A DNA stretch of 46,927 nucleotides, from assembly GCA_020829485.1 (NCBI GenBank), contig JAIVFU010000055.1:1-46927 (forward strand), in the 5' to 3' direction. The stretch comes from Nostoc sp. CHAB 5834 (GTDB lineage Bacteria; Cyanobacteriota; Cyanobacteriia; Cyanobacteriales; Nostocaceae). The notes below the pieces were generated by a model, which was not told where the DNA came from, did not search any database, and saw only the letters and a list, made by a program, of their open reading frames with translations. The position numbers were made by a program, and so were the translations under genes. Shown in pieces: positions 7,748-16,701 of this stretch; position 1 is the first letter of the stretch, and each line of letters starts with the position of its first letter.

Positions 7748-8412
7748 GAGATTAGTTATAAGACAATATATAACTGGATAAATCGTTGGGAATCGGAGGG
7801 AATGGTAGGACTGTATAATAAACCGGGGAGAGGGAGAAAACGAATATTTAGGCCAGAACAAGAAGCAGAAATTAGAGAGTGGGCGAAACAAGAACCAAGA
7901 CAACTAAAAAAGACGCTAGAAAAAATTAAATCAGAATGGGATATTGAAGTTAGCACTGAACGATTAAAAGAATATTGAGAAATTTTTATATGAGTTGGCA
8001 TAGAATGCGACGAGATGTTGGAGGAGAGCCAGACCCTATAGAATATAAAGAAAAATCAGCACATTTAACAGAGTTTAAACGATTAGAATCCGAAGGTAAA
8101 ATTAATTTATATTACTTAGATGAAACCGGATTTTATCTCATTCCTTCTGTTCCTTATGGATGGCAAAATATCGGAGAGTATTTAACTATTCCTAGTCGCC
8201 GTAGTTCGCGCTTGAATGTTTTAGGAATCATGAATCGAAATAATCACCTTGAAACTTATGTTTCAACTCAAAGTATTAATTCGGATGTAATTATTGCTTG
8301 CATTGATAGGCAGTGCGTTGCGGGGGTTCCCCCCGTTGTAGCAACTGCCGCGTTCTTTCCTCAGGTAGATAAACCGACCGTGATTGTTGTTGATCAATCC
8401 TCTATTCATACC
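7748..8412 (+). pseudogene. IS630-family transposase, degenerate
   Basis: The frame opens after a stop at 7745 with ISYKTIYNWINRWESEGMVG, the helix-turn-helix part. It ends with a stop after ERLKEY at about 7978. The rest, in another frame, reads NFYMSWHRMRRDVGGEPDP, then YYLDETGF (catalytic DE), SRRSSRLNVLGIMNRNN and VVDQSSIHTS (catalytic D), where similarity ends. So the 5' end, the 3' end and one frame are all lost. A 41-bp palindromic repeat at 8309-8349 adds about 15 codons in frame between ACID and FFPQVDKPTV. The gene is clearly dead. Confidence 0.8.
8309..8349. repeat. 41-bp palindromic repeat inserted in transposase
   Basis: Starts GGCAGT, ends ACTGCC, with GGGGGTTCCCCCC in the middle. 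It splits the transposase core in frame. Its GC content and hairpin form are typical of short interspersed repeats in Nostoc genomes. Confidence 0.6.
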
Positions 8413-8786
8413 AGTTTTATTAAGGCATAACTATTAAATAACGAAAACTCTTGCTTGATAATCTCTTCAAGAATTCCTTCAGTCAATCGACTGATTACAT
8501 AATCCATTAATACCGATTGTAATGTGAAACATGCATCACTCTGTTCAATCAAAAAGCGCCTTCTCAGAGAATCTAGCGTTTCCACTAGAGTGGGTTTAGG
8601 AATGGGAGAAATTAAATCGTCATACAAATCAGAAATTGAAACTGGTTTATGATTAATCGCCAGCCAGTACATGATATGCTTTTCAATATCTGATAAACGT
8701 TCAAAATGCTGATCTAACAAATTCCGAATATCACCAAACATCATCATTTGTTGTTGTAAAAATTCGTCAGCACAACCATTGAACAA
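8406..8786 (-). pseudogene. Fragment of NB-ARC/WD40-type STAND protein
   Basis: The frame lacks an ATG at its start (TTG only). It reads LLDQHFERLSDIEKHIMYWLAIN, then PVSISDLYDDLISP, LVETLDSLRRRFLIEQ, FTLQSVLMDYVISRLTEGI. This is the winged-helix/linker region after the NB-ARC ATPase in long cyanobacterial WD40 proteins. The ATPase and WD40 parts are missing. The fragment meets the IS630 remnant at 8406-8412, so an insertion probably cut it. Confidence 0.6.
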
Positions 8787-9155
8787 ATGTTTAATTGTAG
8801 AGGCTACAATTTTTAAATATATTGTTCGATACTTTTTAGGCGATGCCTGCGGTGGGCATCGCCTAGGTTATTTATCCAAGGATAATTGTTGAAAAATAAT
8901 TCAGAAGTCAGAATTCAGGAGCGGAGCCGGAGACGTTTCCGTTAGCTCCGGTCAGCAATCTTGACGCTCTCTACGAGACGCTGCGCGTTAGCGGAGCTTT
9001 CGCTTTAGCGATACGCAGACTCGCTCTCCGTGGCGCTATCAGTGGGGGATTCAGACCCGCCACTAAAAGTCTGAGTTTGATAGTGAAAAAATCAAACTTG
9101 AATCTCTGAAAACCCATATTCAATTACTTCTGTCAGTACGTAAGTTTTAATCATT
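8787..9155. repeat. Intergenic region with Nostoc short interspersed repeat
   Basis: From about 8917 to 9045 the DNA is a GC-rich mosaic of GAGACGCTGCGCGTTAGCGGAG-type blocks (TCTCTACGAGACGCTGCGCG, GCGATACGCAGACTCGCTC). Related blocks recur at 11880, 27080, 30261, 41503 and 44660. A second motif, GGCGATGCCTGCGGTGGGCATCGCC (8839-8863), is a hairpin. No gene seen. Confidence 0.6.
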
Positions 9156-11390
9156 TCAGATCACTATAGTGCCATTATTAACTCCCTCAGTCAAAGCTGA
9201 ATTAAAAGAACCTTCAGACTGAGAGTTAAATATGCCGCCAAGACTAGAAACAATCTGCCCATAGTTGAATGCACTGCTGCTACTACTGGTTCTCTGAGCA
9301 AAGTTAGTACTAATCCCTAGATTAGGGTTAAGACCCTCAGCAGGGTTAATCACGTTATCGCCTTGAGGTAGCCTTTCCTTAGTTACCAAATCATTAGTGA
9401 TATCAATGGTGGAAATTGAACCAGGATCGGCAATACTGATGACATCATTTGAACCACCGACAAATTTTTGCAGTTTTCCTTTGTTAATGTCCAGTTGCGC
9501 CAACCAACCGTCCAAAGCTGAGGTATTAACGCCACCACTGTTCCCTAATAAGCCATCAGTAACTCCAGTCACGTAAAGATTACCTTTTCCGTCAGTAGTA
9601 ACACCTGTAGCATAGTCAAGATTTTTTTTGCTTCCAAATTGTTGAATCCACTTGTTGTTGCCATCAGTGTCAAACCTCGCCACCCAGGTATTATAAGATT
9701 CATCTTTTTGGCCTTTTCCTAACTTGCCGTTAGATTCTCCAATTAGAAAGATGTTGTCTTTGTCATCGATCTCCATGTCTGATAGGAACATGCCATCATC
9801 ATCTGGAGATCCAAATTGTTTAGCCCATACTTGAGAGCCATCTGGGGTAAATTTGCTAATCCAAATATCACGACCCCCGATTCCTTTTTTTCCTACCTTT
9901 GTGCCAATATCCCCTGTAGTCCATCCAGTAACATAAATATTGCCCTTGCTGTCAGTATCAACACCCCAAGCAAAATCAAGTCCCTGATTTGTACTTCCAA
10001 GCTGTTGAACCCACTGTATCTCCCCTGCTGTGTTCACCTTTGACACCCAGGCATCGTACTTCAAAAGTTGTCGTGATGGGTCTGACTCTCTGACTAAGCC
10101 CTGAGTCCAGCCTACAGCTATGCTGTTGCCATCCTTATCAACGGCAAGGTCGTAACATTCGTCAAAAAAGGGAGTTATGTCAAAAGGAAAGGTCGCTGAA
10201 GGATCTTTAATCAGGGTAGTCCACTGCTGGTTGCCATTGTTGTCAAACTTAGACACCCAGGAATTATCCTGAACGGCAAAGTTGAAAATATCTGTTCTAT
10301 CATTGTTGTTAATTTCTATTCCTGATAAATAGACATTCCCTGCTGGATCTAGATCAATGGCAAAGGCTCCGCTAGAAAAACCACCAGCACTAAACTGCCT
10401 ACCCCAGACTTGGTTGCCATTGGTGTCATATTTAGCCACCCAAACATCAGCATCTGTTTGGTTGGTTCCAAACAAGTTACCCGACGTGCCACCTGCCATG
10501 TAGGTGTTACCATCTTTATCTGTAACCATCGCAAAGTTAGACTCATCACCAGAGGAGCCAAACTGCCTACTCCAAACTTGGTTGCCATTGCTGTCATATT
10601 TTGCTACCCAAGCATCTGTAAAACCTTGATTGGTTCCAAACAACGACCCGGTAGTAGTTCCTGATATATAAACGTTGCCAGCAGAATCTGTACCCGTAGC
10701 AAGACTGAGATCGTTTCCGGTAGTCCCTAATTGCTGAATCTTCTTGTTTTCTGTTGGTTTTTTTGGTGGTTTTTCACCGACAAACCGGAAATTTTTTGAC
10801 TTCAAATCTAAATTGACTTCCGGCTTTGCAACTACAAAAGTTACAAGGTCAGGTACTCCCTGTTGTAGTGAAAATATAGCTTCTCCAGAAAGAGGTTGTG
10901 CGACTCCTGCAATCTGTAATCCATCAATTTTTACGATTCGATAGTCTTTCGGTTTACCATTTAGCTGAATGACATCATTATTTGGGCCGAAATCATAAAT
11001 GACAGCATACTCGTTCAAACCAAGGAAGTTTGTAGTTAGTAGGGTTGCTGGGTTAGAGGTAGTATAGTAGGGCTGACTTGTATCACCAAGAACAAATCTG
11101 TCTGCCCCTACAGATGGGATATCTCTGTCTAGGATCAGAAATGGATTTCCACCTTGTTGAGCAGCCTGAATGTTTAGAATAATCTCATACTCTTCAGGAG
11201 AGTTGTCAAATATATCGCCGAACAAATAATCTACATTTGTTGCTTGAGTGGCGCTTGCAATCGGATTGTCAGGGTAAATGGTATCGTTTCCGGCACGACC
11301 GAAAAGAGCTTCAGAATCATTTGTACCCCCTCCGATAACTATATCGCTGGCAGGTGTCAATAATGAGATTGCTAATTTTTCATCAGCCAT
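9156..11390 (-). CDS. SBBP-repeat beta-propeller protein, copy A
   Basis: A 744-residue protein; ATG at 11390 with AAGGGA upstream. Residues 1-60 contain an RTX-like stretch (FGRAGNDTIYPDN). A domain of about 150 residues follows, then six or more SBBP repeats of about 45 residues (pattern D-x-x-GNVY-x-x-G, DAWVAKYDSNGNQVW, QFGSSGDE) from about residue 225 to 610. There is no signal peptide, no sorting signal and no transmembrane segment. A Ser/Asn-rich tail ends in NNGTIVI. Such proteins are thought to be extracellular, possibly secreted by a type I system; no transporter is adjacent. It is a tandem paralogue of the gene at 12189-14537. Function is unknown. Confidence 0.85.
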   Translation of the reverse strand: MADEKLAISLLTPASDIVIGGGTNDSEALFGRAGNDTIYPDNPIASATQATNVDYLFGDIFDNSPEEYEIILNIQAAQQGGNPFLILDRDIPSVGADRFVLGDTSQPYYTTSNPATLLTTNFLGLNEYAVIYDFGPNNDVIQLNGKPKDYRIVKIDGLQIAGVAQPLSGEAIFSLQQGVPDLVTFVVAKPEVNLDLKSKNFRFVGEKPPKKPTENKKIQQLGTTGNDLSLATGTDSAGNVYISGTTTGSLFGTNQGFTDAWVAKYDSNGNQVWSRQFGSSGDESNFAMVTDKDGNTYMAGGTSGNLFGTNQTDADVWVAKYDTNGNQVWGRQFSAGGFSSGAFAIDLDPAGNVYLSGIEINNNDRTDIFNFAVQDNSWVSKFDNNGNQQWTTLIKDPSATFPFDITPFFDECYDLAVDKDGNSIAVGWTQGLVRESDPSRQLLKYDAWVSKVNTAGEIQWVQQLGSTNQGLDFAWGVDTDSKGNIYVTGWTTGDIGTKVGKKGIGGRDIWISKFTPDGSQVWAKQFGSPDDDGMFLSDMEIDDKDNIFLIGESNGKLGKGQKDESYNTWVARFDTDGNNKWIQQFGSKKNLDYATGVTTDGKGNLYVTGVTDGLLGNSGGVNTSALDGWLAQLDINKGKLQKFVGGSNDVISIADPGSISTIDITNDLVTKERLPQGDNVINPAEGLNPNLGISTNFAQRTSSSSSAFNYGQIVSSLGGIFNSQSEGSFNSALTEGVNNGTIVI

Positions 11391-12188
11391 TGTCTTTAAA
11401 TCCCTTATTTGAGAAACAATTTAGATTTTTTCGAGACTTAGTTTCGGAATTGTGACTAATTTCCGTTAGCTGATGTTGAGAGTCCAAGGGCAGCTAAACT
11501 ACAATAATCCCTTAAGGGCAAGTGTTTCAGCTTTTACGTGCGTTTACCCCTGCTAGTATCGATACTCTGATGGTTCTATTTTTTGTCTACAAAGAATAAT
11601 ATGCAATACTTCTGCCAAATAGTAAAGTATTTATTTTTTCCAAGATCCTGATTTGGACTTTGTACAAAAAAGAGTTGTTCGCGTAAATTATATGCAAACA
11701 ACTCAAACAATTAATCTTATTTATAGGTTTCTACCTCTTCTATCAAATCTGCTGACCCTATTAGTCACAAACAGGACTTACCCATTCACAAAAAATACCA
11801 AATATGTAGTACTGATTTCAGGCATTAAACCTTGATTTATATTTGATATAAGTAGAGCGGCGTGAATAATTCAAGGTTTGTAGTGTACCCCTGCGGGGAA
11901 GCAAGCTACACGCAGCGTCTCTACGAACTAATCTCCAGATTTTTTACATTACTTAATCTAGTTTGATTTATTCTCACCGACTTACTTAGCAATCCTAAAT
12001 GAAACACAAACTAATAGTACATTTATACCAAGATGAAGTTCTTTATCAATCACCAAGAATTTGATTTTCCTAAACTGCATCAGTATGAACTCTGTTCGGA
12101 TCTCAAATAGGATTGCTATCAAACTTGAATGTCTGAAAATCCATACCCATATTCATTAAGTTCTGTCAATGCGTAAGTCCTAATCATT
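11391..12188. other. Intergenic between SBBP paralogues
   Basis: The leader of copy A (11391-11440) matches the leader of copy B (14538-14590). The block ACAAAGAATAATATGC to TATTTATTTTTTC at about 11590-11640 also matches 14983-15034, so the upstream region was duplicated with the gene. A short interspersed repeat lies at about 11884-11930 (CCCCTGCGGGG, GCAGCGTCTCTACGA). A 60-codon ORF at 11653 has no support. Confidence 0.6.
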
Positions 12189-14537
12189 TCAAATCACTAG
12201 ACTGCCATTATTAACTGCCTCAGTCAAACTTGAAGAAAAAGGACTGCCATTATTAACTGCCTGAGTCAAACTTGAAGAAGAAGCAGGTTGCAACCCAGAG
12301 TCAAATATACTGTCAAGACTAGAAACGAACTGTCCATAGTTGAATGTACTACTGGTAGAAGGAGTAGTGATTCTCTGACCAAAGTTAAGATTGATCCCCT
12401 CAGCAGGGTTAATCCGGTTATCGCCTTGAGGCAGCCTTTCACTAGTTACAAGACTATTAGTGATATCAATGGTGGAAATGGGAGCAGGAGCAGCAATACT
12501 GAAGACATCAGTTGAACCACTGAGGACATCAGTTGAACCACTGAGGACATCAGTTGAACCACTGGGGACATCAGTTGAAAGACTGAGGCCATTAATTGAT
12601 CTGCCGATAAATTTTTGCAGACTTCCGCTGTTGGCATTAAGTTGAGCCAACCAACCGTCCACAGCTGAGCTAGTAACGCCAGTAGGGTTCGTTAATGAGC
12701 TATCAGTAAATCCAGTCACGTAAAGCCTACCCGTTCCATCAGTAGTAACTCCTGTAGGGTAGTCCAGATTATTTTGTCTTCCAAATTGTTGAACCCAGTT
12801 GTTGTTGCCATTAGTGTCGAACTTCGCCACCCAGACATTATAAGATGGGTCTTTTGTGCCATTTCCCAACACGCCGTTAGTATGTCCGATGATAAAGATG
12901 TTGTCATTTTGATCGATCTGCATATCCGATAGGAACATACCATCATCATCTAGAGAGCCAATCTGTTTAGCCCACACTTGAGTGCCATCTGGAGTCAGTT
13001 TACTAATCCAAATATCACGACCCCCGATTCCGGTTTGTCCGGGGTTTGTCCCAATATCCCCTGTAGTCCATCCTGTAACGTAAATATTGCCCTGGCTATC
13101 AGTATCAACACCCCAGGCAAAATCAAGTCCCTGATTTGTACTTCCAAGCTGTTGAACCCACTGTACCTGCCCTGCTGTGTTCACCTTTGACACCCAAGCA
13201 TCGTACTTCAAAAGTTGTCGCGATGGGTCTGATTCTGTGACTAAGCCCTGAGTCCAGCCTACAGCTATGCTGTTACCATTATTATCAACGGCAAGGTCGT
13301 AAGATTCATCAAAAAAGGGAGTTATGTCAAAAGGAAAGGTCGCTGAAGGATTTTTAATCAGGGTAGTCCACTGCTGGTTGCCATTGGTGTCAAACTTAGA
13401 CACCCAAGAATCATCCTGAACTGCAAAATTGAAAATGTCTGTTCTTGTATTGTTTTTAATTGCGATTCCTGATATGTAGACATTCCCTGCTGGATCTAGA
13501 TCAAGTCCAAAGGCTCCGCTCGAAAAACCACCAGCACTAAACTGCTTACCCCAAACACGATTACCATTGGTGTCATATTTAGCCACCCAAACATCAGTTT
13601 CTGATTGGTTGGGTGTAAACACACTACCCGATGTGCCACCCGCTAGGTAGGTGTTACCATTCTTGTCTGTGACGCTCGCAAAGTTAGACTCATCACCAGA
13701 GGAGCCAAACTGCCTACCCCAGACTAGGGTGCCATTGGCGTTATATTTCTCTACCCAAGCATCTCCCAAACCTTGATTCGTTCCAAACAATGTCCCGGTG
13801 GTAGTTCCTCCGAGATAAATATTGCCAGCAGAGTCTGTATTCACAGCAAGACTGAGATCGTTACCGGTAGTCGCTAATTGATCAATCTTCCTGTACGCTG
13901 TTGGTTTTATTAGTGGTTTTTGACCGATAAACCGAAAATTATTCGAGTTCAAATTTAAATTGACTTCAGGCTTTGCAACCACAAAAGCTACGAGGTCAGG
14001 TAATACCTGTTGCACTGAAAAGATCGCTTGTCCAGAAAGAGGTTGTGCGATTCCTGCAACCTGCAATCCAGTAACTTTTACGATTCGATAGTCTTGCGGT
14101 CTACCATTTAGCTGAATGACATCATTATTTACGCCGAAATCATAAATGACTGCAAACTCGTTCAAACCAAGGAAGTTTGTAGTTAGTAGGGTTGCTGGGT
14201 TAGAGGTAGTATAGTAGGGCTGAGTTCGATCACCAAGAACAAATCTGTCTGCCCCTACAGATGGGATATTTCTGTTTAGGATCAGAAATGGATTACCACC
14301 TTGTTGAGAATTCTGAATATTCAGAATAATCTCAAATTCTTCAGGGGAGTTATCAAATATATCCCCGAACAAATAATCTACATTTGTTGCCTGAGTGGCG
14401 CTTACAACCGGATTGTCAGGATAAATGGTATCGTTTCCAGCACGAGCGAAAAGGGCTTCAGAATCAGTTGTACCCGCTGCGAGAACTAGATCGCTGGCAG
14501 GTGTCAATAATGAGATTCCTAATTGGTTATTGGCCAT
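12189..14537 (-). CDS. SBBP-repeat beta-propeller protein, copy B
   Basis: A 782-residue paralogue of the protein at 9156-11390 with the same architecture: RTX-like start (FARAGNDTIYPDN), middle domain, SBBP repeats (DAWVEKYNANGTLVWGRQFG and similar). Two extra expansions are present. Four copies of a 21-bp unit encode SGSTDVL repeats near residues 665-695. The C-terminal motif LTQAVNNGSPFSSSLTEAVNNGSLVI is a doubled version of the single tail of copy A. ATG at 14537 has AAGGGATTT upstream as in copy A. Probably extracellular; role unknown. The pair diverged enough to show selection or age, with many conservative substitutions. Confidence 0.85.
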   Translation of the reverse strand: MANNQLGISLLTPASDLVLAAGTTDSEALFARAGNDTIYPDNPVVSATQATNVDYLFGDIFDNSPEEFEIILNIQNSQQGGNPFLILNRNIPSVGADRFVLGDRTQPYYTTSNPATLLTTNFLGLNEFAVIYDFGVNNDVIQLNGRPQDYRIVKVTGLQVAGIAQPLSGQAIFSVQQVLPDLVAFVVAKPEVNLNLNSNNFRFIGQKPLIKPTAYRKIDQLATTGNDLSLAVNTDSAGNIYLGGTTTGTLFGTNQGLGDAWVEKYNANGTLVWGRQFGSSGDESNFASVTDKNGNTYLAGGTSGSVFTPNQSETDVWVAKYDTNGNRVWGKQFSAGGFSSGAFGLDLDPAGNVYISGIAIKNNTRTDIFNFAVQDDSWVSKFDTNGNQQWTTLIKNPSATFPFDITPFFDESYDLAVDNNGNSIAVGWTQGLVTESDPSRQLLKYDAWVSKVNTAGQVQWVQQLGSTNQGLDFAWGVDTDSQGNIYVTGWTTGDIGTNPGQTGIGGRDIWISKLTPDGTQVWAKQIGSLDDDGMFLSDMQIDQNDNIFIIGHTNGVLGNGTKDPSYNVWVAKFDTNGNNNWVQQFGRQNNLDYPTGVTTDGTGRLYVTGFTDSSLTNPTGVTSSAVDGWLAQLNANSGSLQKFIGRSINGLSLSTDVPSGSTDVLSGSTDVLSGSTDVFSIAAPAPISTIDITNSLVTSERLPQGDNRINPAEGINLNFGQRITTPSTSSTFNYGQFVSSLDSIFDSGLQPASSSSLTQAVNNGSPFSSSLTEAVNNGSLVI
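12504..12587 (-). repeat. 21-bp in-frame tandem repeat, four copies
   Basis: GACATCAGTTGAACCACTGAG recurs at 12504, 12525, 12546 and 12567 (last copy diverged), adding SGSTDVL heptapeptides to copy B. The paralogue has only one related unit (GGSNDVIS). Confidence 0.9.
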
Positions 14538-14797
14538 TTTGTTTAAATCCCTTATTTGAGAAACAATTTAGATTTTTTCGAGACTCAGTTTCAGATTTGT
14601 GACTAACGATCTTTTATTACTCTCATTAGAGAATATTCCAAACCTTGTTTATCGGTGCTTGGTTCCAATGTCCTGAGAAGGATTTTTTAACTTTGCTGAT
14701 AAAATTAGGCTTTGAAAAAGATTCAACATTAGCATTTGATTTTTCTCTGTTCAGAGATATAAAAGAGAGCTAATTTCCGTTAGCTGGTGTCGATGAT

Positions 14798-14952
14798 CTG
14801 ACTTTTCACGGTAAGTCCTCAAGCCTCGAAAAAACGTGGCTTTTTCCACAGCCTAATTTTCAATAGCTCTTAGTTAATGAAAATAGCTAACCGAAAAATC
14901 AGGGATTGGGAAACCCCTAAAATGAGCTTTTCCACATGCCGTGAAAAGTCAG
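14798..14952. mobile_element. 155-bp MITE, 14-bp TIRs, 9-bp target duplication
   Basis: CTGACTTTTCACGG (14798-14811) and its exact reverse complement CCGTGAAAAGTCAG (14939-14952) bound the element. GTCGATGAT is duplicated outside it at 14789-14797 and 14953-14961. It contains no ORF. Nine-base duplications and CTGACT ends resemble the IS10/IS50 group of the IS4 family. It sits in the duplicated upstream region of SBBP copy B and is absent from the matching place at copy A. Confidence 0.88.
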
Positions 14953-15142
14953 GTCGATGATTTGGTGGTTTTTAGCTATCTCCAAAGAATAATATGCAAA
15001 ACTTCTGCCAAATAGTAAAGGATTTATTTTTTCTAAACTTGTCGCTTTCATAGTTGAAAATTCAATCAAACGATAAATCCTGATTTTTTAGTTAATACAT
15101 AAATCATCTTTTTTGTAAAGTCTCATTTAGATGCCCTTGCCC

Positions 15143-16693
15143 TTACTTCTTGTGTTTAATATATACAGGAGAATTTTTAGTGACTTGCTTAAAAGTTGGC
15201 TGAATAAACACTAGAATCAAAAATGCTCCACTTAGCAGGGCAATACTAGCTATAAGCACAGTTGCGTGTAGACCAGACACAAATGCATTGCTAATTGCTT
15301 GATGCATTGCTGGGGTCGAAATGTTGACTGGCAGCTGACTGGGGACTTTAAATCCACCATGCAAAACATCAGCAATGAGGCGATCTTGGAGGTTTGAAGG
15401 TAGACCCCAAGTAGAGAGCGATCGCGCCAAATCTGAGGCTAGCAGTTGTGTAAGAATTGTTCCTTGGATAGCAACTCCTAACATATTGCCGAAACGATTA
15501 CTAGCGTTAATGACTGCTGAGGCAATTCCCACTTTCGTTGAGGGTGCAGAACTCATACCTACTGCTGCTAAGGGCGCGAGTGTCAAGCCGCTACCAAACC
15601 CCGAAAAAATCAGGCTCCACAAAATCACTCCATACCCTGTATTGGCACTGATTCGGATCAAGGAAAATGTACCTATGCTTGCTAGGATCAGTCCTGTTGC
15701 GATCGCAAAGCGCCATCCTAAACGAGCAGCGAACCACCCAGAAAATATAGATGCAATTACAAAAGCTCCATTCATCGGTAGGAAGCGTAAACCCGCCGCC
15801 GTTGCCGAGTACCCCTGGACTTGCTGGAAGAACAGGCTGAAGATAAAAAGTAAGCTGACAACAGTGAAGAATACCAAAACCTCAACAATATTGACTACAG
15901 TAAAGGTCGAATTTTGAAACAAGGATAATGGTAGCATTGGGTGGCTACTGCGGGACTCAATAAATAAAAATGCCAGAAAGCTAAGTCCAGCAACCATCAG
16001 CAGCAAGACAATGAGCGGCGATCGCCACAACCCAGTATTCCCTTGGGTAAATGTGTATGTAAGTGAAGCTAGAAAGATTACACTAAGCAATAAACCAGGC
16101 ACATCGAGACGTTGCTTGTTGGGATTTTTACTTTCGCTAACAACATGCAAAGTCACCCAAAAAGCGATCGCCCCCAGTGGTAAGTTGAGAAAGAACACGC
16201 TCTGCCATCCCAGAGTATCCACTAGCAGTCCGCCTATTACAGGGCCAGCAACGAGGGCGAGTCCTGACACCGCAGCCCAAATACCAAGAGCTTTAGCTCT
16301 TTCCTTCGGTTCAGGAAATGTATCAGCAATGATCGACAGAGAACCAGTCACTAGGGCAGCAGCTCCAAATCCTTGAAGGGTTCGCCCAGTAATCAAGATA
16401 CTCAAATTTGGAGCCAGACCGCAAATTAAAGAAGCGATCGTAAAGATGACTAGCCCTGTGAGGAAGACTCGCTTACGTCCATAAATGTCTCCTAATGTTC
16501 CGCTTGGTAGCACTAGACTAGTGGCAGACAAACTGTAAGCGTTGAGAATCCACTGTAATCCAGACACACCAGAGTTTAGACTTATCTGAATCTTGGGAAG
16601 CGCCACATTGATCACAGTGTCATCAAGATTGGCCATGAAGAGGGCGAAACACATTGCCGCCAGAGTAACTGATTTAACATGATCTCGATTCAT
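15143..16693 (-). CDS. MFS drug/metabolite exporter, DHA2 (14-TMS) family
   Basis: About 516 residues from ATG 16693, which has AGAGG 11 bases upstream; a GTG at 16702 overlaps the stop of the previous gene as TAGTG. The first helix contains the DHA2 motif FMANLDDTVINVALPKI, followed by the motif-A loop GTLGDIYGRKRVF and the motif-C-like segment SGLALVAGPVIGGLL. Fourteen hydrophobic helices can be traced. EmrB/QacA-type proton antiporters export amphipathic compounds. As the last gene of the cluster it is the likely exporter of the glycolipid-like product or a self-resistance pump. Confidence 0.9.
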   Translation of the reverse strand: MNRDHVKSVTLAAMCFALFMANLDDTVINVALPKIQISLNSGVSGLQWILNAYSLSATSLVLPSGTLGDIYGRKRVFLTGLVIFTIASLICGLAPNLSILITGRTLQGFGAAALVTGSLSIIADTFPEPKERAKALGIWAAVSGLALVAGPVIGGLLVDTLGWQSVFFLNLPLGAIAFWVTLHVVSESKNPNKQRLDVPGLLLSVIFLASLTYTFTQGNTGLWRSPLIVLLLMVAGLSFLAFLFIESRSSHPMLPLSLFQNSTFTVVNIVEVLVFFTVVSLLFIFSLFFQQVQGYSATAAGLRFLPMNGAFVIASIFSGWFAARLGWRFAIATGLILASIGTFSLIRISANTGYGVILWSLIFSGFGSGLTLAPLAAVGMSSAPSTKVGIASAVINASNRFGNMLGVAIQGTILTQLLASDLARSLSTWGLPSNLQDRLIADVLHGGFKVPSQLPVNISTPAMHQAISNAFVSGLHATVLIASIALLSGAFLILVFIQPTFKQVTKNSPVYIKHKK

Positions 16694-16701
16694 CGCTGTC
16701 A

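Noticed and set aside
9156..14537. RTX toxin assignment for the SBBP pair
   Set aside because: Only one GRAGNDTIY-like unit per protein; the body is SBBP repeats and there is no toxin domain or adjacent type I transporter.
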